NCBI GenBank assembly: GCA_900556095.1
Contig: USNU01000088.1
Span: 1 to 6,369 of the forward strand
Source of the DNA: an uncultured Bacteroidales bacterium
GTDB taxonomy: Bacteria; Bacteroidota; Bacteroidia; Bacteroidales; Paludibacteraceae
DNA: 6,369 bases
Direction of reading: 5' to 3'
Each line of letters begins with the position of its first letter. The stretch's first letter is position 1. Under the pieces are notes generated by a model. The model worked only from the letters and a program-made list of their open reading frames with translations. It made no database searches and had not been told where the DNA came from. The position numbers were made by a program, and so were the translations under genes. This document shows positions 1 to 4,136 of this stretch, piece by piece.

Positions 1-725
1 TCCGTCTTGGTTTCGGCGAGTTTTGCTTCGATAGCCGCAAAGTCCTCCTCTACGCGTAGGCGGTCTTGTGCGTCGATGGCAGCGGGTATACTGTCGAGTT
101 CGGTCTTGGCGCGTGACTTGGTCTGCTTGGTGGTGGCTTGGAGTTCGTCGATGTTCAGTCCGCGGGTGAGCGCGTCCACTACTGCAGGGAACGGCTGTGC
201 GATGGTCTGCTCATCAATGGCCGGAGCAATGGCTTGCAAGGCGGCACGACAGGCTTTCTGCTCCATGGCGGGAATGATACCGATGGAGGAGAGGATAAAC
301 CATTTGTCGAGCGGCAGTATGTCCGCAAGTTTGGCATTGTACTGTGCTTTGCTCATAGGCACTTCGTTGACGGCGTACTCGCTCTTTGTGCCTTTGCAGA
401 CGAGTTCGGTAGTGCCACGGGGTTTGACCCATTCCTCTTTGAGCGTACGTTCCACGATGAGTGGATTGCCGTCGAGTTCGATGTAAAGACGAACGGAGGT
501 GGTGAGTTGGTGTTTGATTTCGTTGGCTGTGTCGTAGGGCTGAACCTTAGGGGTGTTGCCAACGGGGTTCTTGTCGAAGAGACACCACAGGTACGCCTCG
601 AAGATTGTCGATTTGCCACTTCCGTTTCCGCCACTAATGTCGGCACGGTCTCCGAAGTCATATTCGGCTTGGGCTACACCCTTAAAGTTCCGCAGTTCCA
701 TACGGATGAGTTTGATTGTTTTCAT
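1..725 (-). CDS. SbcC/Rad50-like AAA ATPase (N-terminal part, runs off left edge)
   Basis: My own reading of the minus strand gives an open frame of 241 complete codons from ATG at 725 to the window edge, beginning MKTIKLIRMELRNFKGV. Residues 30-40 form a Walker A loop (G32-G-N-G-S-G-K38-S-T), preceded by the 'L-x-N-F-K-G' strand typical of RecF/SMC/SbcC N-terminal ATPase heads (AAA_23 type). Residues 140-160 carry a conserved-looking S-S-I-G-I-I-P-x-M-E-Q stretch, and from about residue 190 the chain becomes charged and helical, the start of a coiled-coil arm. Walker B and signature motifs would lie beyond the edge. Proteins of this kind bind DNA ends and are found in phage replication/recombination modules, so a role in element recombination or DNA repair is inferred. 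Its ATG overlaps the stop of the preceding helix-turn-helix gene (ATGA at 722-725), so it is the fifth gene of the leftward operon. Confidence 0.85.
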   Translation of the reverse strand, partial: MKTIKLIRMELRNFKGVAQAEYDFGDRADISGGNGSGKSTIFEAYLWCLFDKNPVGNTPKVQPYDTANEIKHQLTTSVRLYIELDGNPLIVERTLKEEWVKPRGTTELVCKGTKSEYAVNEVPMSKAQYNAKLADILPLDKWFILSSIGIIPAMEQKACRAALQAIAPAIDEQTIAQPFPAVVDALTRGLNIDELQATTKQTKSRAKTELDSIPAAIDAQDRLRVEEDFAAIEAKLAETKT

Positions 726-1081
726 TTGTCGGGATGATTACTGTTATACATTTTGTTGTAAATGTTCTTGTGATTTCGCTTGAAGCGTTCTATCTCGCTG
801 CGCTCAATACGTACCTGTCCTGCATACTCGTAGGATTCGATGAAGCCACGCCGGCGGAGGTTGTCGATTGTTCCCTCGGATATTCCGAGAGCCTTGGCTG
901 CCTCTTTCTTGGTGTATGGTTCTTCGGCAGATGCCTTGGCTGCGAGTTCGGCTTGGTAGCGTCCCTCACGCAAGCCCTCTGCGAATGTCTCCTCTCGGTC
1001 GTCGTGGAGATACTGCAGGAGTGTCTGACTGTCGATTAGTACCATGGTGCGTGTCTCTGCAAGTTGTTGAAGAGGTGTCAT
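722..1081 (-). CDS. Small helix-turn-helix (excisionase/MerR-like) protein
   Basis: This 119-aa protein carries a winged helix-turn-helix of the HTH_17/excisionase type at about residues 56-101: Y-T-K-K-E-A-A-K-A-L-G-I-S, then G-T-I-D-N-L-R-R-R-G as recognition helix, then an R-I-E-R-S-E-I-E-R-F-K tail. Residues 1-50 are helical and acidic. The frame is open further upstream (to 1168), but ATG at 1081 is the better start because it makes an ATGA overlap with the stop of the upstream gene, as at the other junctions of this operon. Its own stop overlaps the ATPase start. In families with this fold, roles include excisionase (bending DNA at attachment sites) and transcription regulation. Its place between small early genes and a recombination ATPase fits either; no residue decides between them. 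Confidence 0.78.
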   Translation of the reverse strand: MTPLQQLAETRTMVLIDSQTLLQYLHDDREETFAEGLREGRYQAELAAKASAEEPYTKKEAAKALGISEGTIDNLRRRGFIESYEYAGQVRIERSEIERFKRNHKNIYNKMYNSNHPDK

Positions 1082-1332
1082 GGCTGTGCGATTTTTGTGA
1101 TTGTACGTTCCAGTTTCTGATTGGCGAGGTTGATTTCTTTGCGAGCTTGTGCTACGTAGGCAAGCCATTCTTCTGTAACGGCTTTCTCTCCATCAGTGAA
1201 TTTGTTAATGTCAGTCTTACGGAGTGCACGCCCAAGGAGGATTCTTTTGTTTTTGCAACATTCTCCCCATGGGTCTTTTTTGCCTTTCGGCATACTTGCG
1301 CGGAGTTCGCGCATCTGTTGAATTGTAGTCAT
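1078..1332 (-). CDS. Small charged hypothetical protein (84 aa)
   Basis: An 84-aa frame starting MTTIQQMRELRASMPKGKKD with many Lys/Arg residues and a C-terminal amphipathic helix (about residues 50-80, E-E-W-L-A-Y-V-A-Q-A-R-K-E-I). Two adjacent cysteines occur at C25-C26. I do not recognise the family. It is supported as a gene by its packing: its stop forms an ATGA overlap with the helix-turn-helix gene and its start lies 13 bases after the stop of the membrane-protein gene. No Shine-Dalgarno sequence is visible, which is usual in Bacteroidetes. A small early phage protein is the best general description. Confidence 0.7.
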   Translation of the reverse strand: MTTIQQMRELRASMPKGKKDPWGECCKNKRILLGRALRKTDINKFTDGEKAVTEEWLAYVAQARKEINLANQKLERTITKIAQP

Positions 1333-1345
1333 ATTCTTGTGTGTT

Positions 1346-1543
1346 TTAATTATTTGCCCTGTCCCGTATAGTCTGGTCTATGCAAAATCCGATAGCAGCA
1401 GTACATATAGTGTACATCGCTATGGCGGCGATGAGGCTCGATGCCCCGCAACCCTGTGAGTACCATTCGATAGTTACACCTGTGCATAAGACTATGCAGA
1501 TCGCCGCCCAAATCACGCCGTTGATAATACGCTTTGTTTTCAT
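1346..1543 (-). CDS. Small inner-membrane protein with two transmembrane helices (65 aa)
   Basis: The 65-aa product starts MKTKRIINGVIWAAICIVL and has two hydrophobic stretches, about residues 8-24 and 34-55, separated by a short polar loop (E-W-Y-S-Q-G-C-G). The basic N-terminus and charged end (R-D-R-A-N-N) suggest a hairpin with both ends in the cytoplasm. Function is not recognisable; small early phage membrane proteins include superinfection and host-takeover factors, but nothing specific is seen here. Translation is coupled to the upstream gene by an ATGA overlap at 1540-1543, and unusually for Bacteroidetes there is a clear AAAGGAG ribosome-binding site at 1558 to 1552 with 8 bases to the ATG. 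Confidence 0.68.
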   Translation of the reverse strand: MKTKRIINGVIWAAICIVLCTGVTIEWYSQGCGASSLIAAIAMYTICTAAIGFCIDQTIRDRANN

Positions 1544-1743
1544 TGTTTTATCTCCTTTCTCGTAGAAATCTCAATAGCTACATCAATGCTCATCGTGAGC
1601 AACATGCAATATTCTTCATGTTTAATCACATCCTCAGTATATCTACGCACTGCCTTTCTCAATGTGAGGAGTGCCGCGTCAATCTGTTCTCTGAAGAGTT
1701 TCAACTCTTCGTCTGATAGGCATGTAAAATCTTTGTTATTCAT
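1540..1743 (-). CDS. Small acidic helical protein, first gene of the leftward operon (67 aa)
   Basis: The 67-aa product (MNNKDFTCLSDEELKLFREQ...) is predicted to be largely alpha-helical, with an amphipathic segment at about residues 10-35 and a second helix from 40 to the end. I do not recognise a family. It is the first gene after the leftward promoter at 1859-1890, with a leader of roughly 110 bases, and its stop overlaps the start of the membrane-protein gene. It could be a small regulator, being the promoter-proximal gene across from a repressor, but no DNA-binding motif is visible and that is only a positional guess. Confidence 0.65.
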   Translation of the reverse strand: MNNKDFTCLSDEELKLFREQIDAALLTLRKAVRRYTEDVIKHEEYCMLLTMSIDVAIEISTRKEIKQ

Positions 1744-1770
1744 AATTTTATTACTTTTGTTTATATTCTA

Positions 1771-1802
1771 TTTGTATATTCGGATATTTTGTTGTATTTT
1801 TG
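1771..1802 (+). promoter_or_regulatory. Candidate rightward promoter (repressor/integrase operon)
   Basis: A -33 TTTG at 1771-1774 and a -7 TATTTTTG (matches TAnnTTTG) at 1795-1802 are separated by 20 bp, the usual Bacteroidetes spacing. Transcription would begin near 1806-1809, giving a leader of about 130 bases before the repressor ATG at 1942. The surroundings are T-rich, so a chance match is possible; a second match TACTTTTG at 1752-1759 lacks a properly spaced -33 box. Confidence 0.5.
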
Positions 1803-1823
1803 CAGATGTTTTTGTTGTTTCGG

Positions 1824-1856
1824 TTCGTTTGCATTTCGTTTCCTTTTCGTTTGCGG
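1824..1856. repeat. Three tandem 11-bp repeats (TTCGTTT core)
   Basis: Three consecutive 11-bp units, TTCGTTTGCAT, TTCGTTTCCTT and TTCGTTTGCGG, start at 1824, 1835 and 1846. All share TTCGTTT and two share TTCGTTTGC. They lie between the two predicted start sites, so they would be in the 5' leaders of both transcripts. They may be binding sites on one face of the helix, or act in RNA. Confidence 0.65.
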
Positions 1857-1858
1857 TG

Positions 1859-1890
1859 CAAAGGTACTACAAATTTTCCGCACCTGCAAA
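1859..1890 (-). promoter_or_regulatory. Leftward (early) promoter
   Basis: Read on the minus strand, TTTG at 1890-1887 is followed after 20 bp by TACCTTTG at 1866-1859, a full match to the Bacteroidetes TTTG / TAnnTTTG consensus. Initiation would be near 1852-1856, and the transcript would run through the 67-aa gene into the ATPase. A TTCCGCA-type candidate operator lies in the spacer and a mirror-image copy lies just upstream of the -33 box, so this promoter is the likely target of the repressor. Confidence 0.7.
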
Positions 1891-1904
1891 TTTATTGCGG
1901 AAAA
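1874..1904. promoter_or_regulatory. Candidate repressor operator: perfect inverted repeat centred on the -33 box
   Basis: TTTTCCGCA at 1874-1882 and its exact reverse complement TGCGGAAAA at 1896-1904 form 9-bp arms with a 13-bp gap. The centre of symmetry (1889) falls in the -33 box of the leftward promoter. A related half-site, TGCGGATAA, follows at 1907-1915, exactly 11 bp (one helical turn) from the right arm. Binding by the repressor encoded at 1942 would block the promoter; the protein-site pairing is inference. Confidence 0.55.
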
Positions 1905-1941
1905 AATGCGGATAAATGTATTATTTCTTTATAAATTGATT

Positions 1942-2376
1942 ATGAGTACACAAAAAGAGAGATTATTCTCATTTATTGATGTTATAGGTTATTCTGTCCG
2001 TGAATTCGAAAGGGCTCTGGGTGTATCGAATGGTACGATACGACATTTGAATGACAATTTGAGTGCTAATGTCAAGGCAAAAGTTTCCGCAAAATTTCCG
2101 CAACTTAATCAGGAGTGGTTATTGACGGGTAGTGGTGATATGCTGTCTCGACATAATAATATTACGAATGTCAATGTAGATATGGGAGACAGCATACATC
2201 ATAATTCTGCTCCTGTAGTAGCGCGTGGTGCGAATAAGACTCCTGTTGGTGATATTATTGCGGAAAAAGATAGACAGATTGAAAAGTTGGAAGCCGAGAT
2301 ACAATCCCTCAAGGAGCAGGTGTCTGACTTGACAAAATCTATTCTAAATATAACAACTAAAAATTTCAAACCATGA
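1942..2376 (+). CDS. CI-like phage repressor, helix-turn-helix plus coiled coil, no peptidase domain
   Basis: The 144-aa protein starts MSTQKERLFSFIDVIGYSVR; the frame is open upstream to 1789, but that part is translated promoter DNA, so ATG at 1942 is chosen. Residues 18-37 form the helix-turn-helix (S-V-R-E-F-E-R-A-L-G-V-S-N-G-T-I-R-H-L), followed by F-P-Q-L-N-Q-E-W-L-L-T-G-S-G-D-M-L at 52-68, the hallmark of Bacteroidetes phage/ICE repressors. A linker with a N-x-T-N-V-N-V-D-M-G-D motif (73-83) leads to a heptad coiled coil at about 105-137, probably for oligomerisation. There is no S24/LexA-type peptidase domain, so classical RecA-triggered self-cleavage is not expected. It probably binds the TTCCGCA-type sites around 1874-1915 to silence the leftward operon. 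Its stop overlaps the next ATG (2373-2376). Confidence 0.82.
   Translation: MSTQKERLFSFIDVIGYSVREFERALGVSNGTIRHLNDNLSANVKAKVSAKFPQLNQEWLLTGSGDMLSRHNNITNVNVDMGDSIHHNSAPVVARGANKTPVGDIIAEKDRQIEKLEAEIQSLKEQVSDLTKSILNITTKNFKP
2084..2102. promoter_or_regulatory. Intragenic pair of TTTCCGCA sites
   Basis: TTTCCGCA occurs at 2084-2091 and again at 2095-2102, 11 bp apart, inside the repressor gene. The same core and the same spacing (reverse orientation) occur at 1896 and 1907 next to the leftward promoter. They may be secondary operators, but the codons here encode the conserved F-P-x-L-N region, so part of the match may come from protein constraint. Confidence 0.35.
2255..2268 (+). repeat. Second copy of the 14-bp operator-region sequence
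   Basis: TTATTGCGGAAAAA at 2255-2268, within the repressor gene, is identical to 1892-1905 beside the leftward promoter. It contains the TGCGGAAAA arm of the proposed operator and might act as a distant site for repressor looping. Here it encodes the start of the coiled coil (I-I-A-E-K). Confidence 0.4.
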
Positions 2377-2678
2377 GAAAATCCGAATCGAAAAAAGGAA
2401 CGGATTATGACCGTTTTCGCGAGGACTTTATTGTCCTGTTAAGCAAGTCAGAAGCACGTATTGACCGTATCAACGATACGATGCTTAAATTAATAGAATC
2501 AACAAACGTAATCGTTCGAAACCAAGAGTATATTGCCAATGAATACATTCGACAAATCAGTAAGTTGCAGATAAATAGAGATGACATATTGCAGGAAAAC
2601 AAAATACTCATACATATACTCGATAAGATTACTTTTAGTGGTACGACAAATGTGAATATTAATAAAAACGATGAATAA
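2373..2678 (+). CDS. Small coiled-coil protein coupled to the repressor (101 aa)
   Basis: The 101-aa product starts MRKSESKKGTDYDRFREDFI and is almost entirely heptad-like helix from about residue 12 to 88 (long runs of alternating I/L/V with charged residues such as E-A-R-I-D-R-I-N-D-T-M-L-K-L-I). It has no signal peptide or membrane segment. The C-terminal end T-T-N-V-N-I-N-K-N-D resembles the linker motif T-N-V-N-V-D-M-G-D of the repressor just upstream. ATG overlaps the repressor stop by 4 bases and its stop overlaps the next start, so it is made in step with the repressor. I do not recognise a family; a repressor partner or anti-repressor acting through the coiled coils is a reasonable inference only. 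Confidence 0.7.
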   Translation: MRKSESKKGTDYDRFREDFIVLLSKSEARIDRINDTMLKLIESTNVIVRNQEYIANEYIRQISKLQINRDDILQENKILIHILDKITFSGTTNVNINKNDE

Positions 2679-3220
2679 TGAAAAAGATTCTTTCACTCAT
2701 TGTGGCTGTAGTGTCAACGTTCTCCTTTGCTGCCGCTCAAGAGTACAAAGTGGAGGGCAACTCTATCGTCTTTACAAAAGTAATGGAGGATACAGGTAAA
2801 AGCATTACAGAAGCACACGACGCTTTAGAGTCGTTCTTTGCCTTGCGGTACAACGATGTAAATTCCACAGGGAAACTAAACCAACCGGACCACCTTATTT
2901 ACAAGGGGTTGTTTATGAATGTACATACCTATTCTATGGGTATGTGGGTCAATGATATTCCGCACACGGTAGATGTCGCCATTAAGGATAATCGTGTGCG
3001 CGTCAAGGTAACGATTGAAGAGGGAGTGTGCCGTGGTACACAGAGCCCGAACAGGTACACGTACCTTATCGCTGAAGCACCGCCTATTAAAAACGATGCA
3101 AAGAATGTCCTGAAGAGTGTGGCTATCAAGACATTTGACGCAACGTGTGTGCGTATCAATGCTCTATTTGCCGACATTGAAAACTCATTGCGCAATGCTA
3201 CAACGGAGGAGGATTGGTAA
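2678..3220 (+). CDS. Exported DUF4468-like protein
   Basis: The 180-aa product has a clear Sec signal peptide: M-K-K, a hydrophobic core at residues 4-18, and a likely signal peptidase I site after A-A-A (before Q21-E-Y). There is no lipobox cysteine, so a soluble periplasmic protein is expected. The mature part begins with Y-K-V-E-G-N-S-I-V-F-T-K-V-M-E-D-T-G-K-S and continues with alternating beta strands and V-D-V-A-I-K-D-N-R-V-R-V-K-V-T-I-E-E, the pattern of Bacteroidetes DUF4468 proteins (TBP-like fold, function unknown). Family assignment is by eye. Start codon overlaps the previous stop (TAATG at 2676-2680), so it sits inside the repressor-integrase operon, an unusual place for an exported protein unless it is lysogenic cargo. 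A role in altering the envelope or excluding other phages is speculation. Confidence 0.75.
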   Translation: MKKILSLIVAVVSTFSFAAAQEYKVEGNSIVFTKVMEDTGKSITEAHDALESFFALRYNDVNSTGKLNQPDHLIYKGLFMNVHTYSMGMWVNDIPHTVDVAIKDNRVRVKVTIEEGVCRGTQSPNRYTYLIAEAPPIKNDAKNVLKSVAIKTFDATCVRINALFADIENSLRNATTEEDW

Positions 3221-3879
3221 TGGAGTATGGACTGATATATGGCTTGACCAATCCTTATTTCAAAGGTATGGTCAAGATTGGGCTGACGCACAGCCTTGAT
3301 ATTTCAAAACGCATCCACGTACTCAACACGGCTGCGCCAAAGCCATTCGAGTGTGCTTTTGCCTACAAGGTGCCGCACGACAGGTTGTATGCCATCGAGC
3401 ACGTTCTGCACGAGACGTATGCTGACAAGCGGGTTGGCACAAGTGAGTTCTTCGAGATTGCGCCTACCAAGGTGGACAAACTGATGCTTGCGCTTGGTAA
3501 GTTCGAGCCTATGAAGACTATGGTGCAGGACACGATTGATGCGGAGGTGGCAAAGCACAAGTCGCCGAATATGGACTTCTTCAAAATGGGGCTGCAGAAA
3601 GGAGACACGCTGGTGTTCGCAAAAAATGCAACTGTCGTTTGTGCTGTGGTCTCCAATAAGAAAGTCTTGTATAATGGTGAGGAGTATTCTTTGTCGGGAC
3701 TGACACATAAGTTGCTCGGAACAAAGTATGCTGTACAGCCATCGCCATATTGGAAGACTGCCGATGGCGTGTGTCTCTCTGCCTTATACGTAGAATACGT
3801 AAAGCGTGAGGCTGCTGCGCTTGCGACTTTGCACGCTCAAGTGTCCGATTCTGCAAAAAACATACCTACTATATTATAG
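3220..3879 (+). CDS. GIY-YIG (T5orf172/MUG113-like) predicted nuclease with C-terminal DUF4357/RAMA-like domain
   Basis: ATG at 3220 (219 aa) overlaps the previous stop as TAATG and has GGAGGAGG 7 bases upstream; an in-frame TTG at 3214 would add two residues. Residues 4-80 form a GIY-YIG-type domain: G4-L-I-Y7 for the first motif, V18-K-I-G21 for the second, candidate catalytic R31 in the following helix, E60 in the A-I-E-H-V-L-H-E-T-Y helix, and E-F-F-E at 76-79. This is the pattern of T5orf172/MUG113 proteins. A linker (about 85-115) leads to residues 118-180, where G-D-T-L-V-F, Y-N-G-E-E-Y-S-L-S, L-L-G and P-Y-W match the DUF4357/RAMA type found with restriction and methylation systems. 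DNA cutting or nicking is inferred from the family. Its place in a lysogeny operon suggests defence or exclusion of other DNA, or a part in element transfer. Confidence 0.75.
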   Translation: MEYGLIYGLTNPYFKGMVKIGLTHSLDISKRIHVLNTAAPKPFECAFAYKVPHDRLYAIEHVLHETYADKRVGTSEFFEIAPTKVDKLMLALGKFEPMKTMVQDTIDAEVAKHKSPNMDFFKMGLQKGDTLVFAKNATVVCAVVSNKKVLYNGEEYSLSGLTHKLLGTKYAVQPSPYWKTADGVCLSALYVEYVKREAAALATLHAQVSDSAKNIPTIL

Positions 3880-3881
3880 TT

Positions 3882-4136
3882 ATGCGTAGTGAACAACGAA
3901 CCGAGATAGACAAACGCTTTCTGAAAGCGTACCGTATTTTGTATGCTGATGAAAAAGTACATTTGAAAAAAGAGTTCTGCGAAAAAGTAGGACTGCTGCC
4001 GCAGAACTTCTCTATTCTTGAGCGTGGCGACCTCTCTTGCACAGTAGATAATATCTACAAACTTTCCACTGTGTTCGGTGTCTCCCTTGAGTGGATATTT
4101 TTCGGAGAGGGAGAGTTTTATAAGGCACGGAACTAA
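3882..4136 (+). CDS. Small Xre-like helix-turn-helix protein
   Basis: The 84-aa product (MRSEQRTEIDKRFLKAYRIL...) has a five-helix Xre-type fold: F-L-K-A-Y-R-I-L, then K-K-E-F-C-E-K-V-G-L-L-P-Q-N-F-S-I-L-E-R-G at about residues 29-49 as the helix-turn-helix, then D-N-I-Y-K-L-S-T-V-F-G-V-S-L-E-W-I-F-F-G-E-G, the usual end of this domain in Bacteroidetes phage regulators. No further domain is present. It starts 2 bases after the nuclease gene and its stop overlaps the integrase ATG (TAATG at 4134-4138), so it is translationally tied to integrase. Control of integrase expression or help in directing integration/excision is likely, but the target site is not known. Confidence 0.75.
   Translation: MRSEQRTEIDKRFLKAYRILYADEKVHLKKEFCEKVGLLPQNFSILERGDLSCTVDNIYKLSTVFGVSLEWIFFGEGEFYKARN

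Larger units (their letters stand above)
1744..1941. promoter_or_regulatory. Divergent control region (genetic switch) of the element
   Basis: This 198-bp non-coding stretch separates the leftward operon from the rightward repressor operon. It is AT-rich and holds two near-consensus Bacteroidetes promoters that point towards each other, three tandem 11-bp repeats in the part transcribed by both, and at least three TTCCGCA-type candidate operators around the leftward promoter. The arrangement recalls the face-to-face immunity switch of P2-like phages. Individual parts are listed separately. Confidence 0.7.

Noticed and set aside
7..737. Open frames on the plus strand opposite the ATPase gene
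   Set aside because: They have no family features, while the minus strand gives a continuous frame with a Walker A motif and a coupled start.
868..1371. 167-codon plus-strand frame
   Set aside because: It lies across three minus-strand genes with overlap-coupled starts, and its product is Cys/Phe-rich without any recognisable domain.
1789..1941. N-terminal extension of the repressor to 1789
   Set aside because: It would translate the promoter/operator region into a Phe/Cys-rich peptide; the conserved protein begins at the ATG at 1942.
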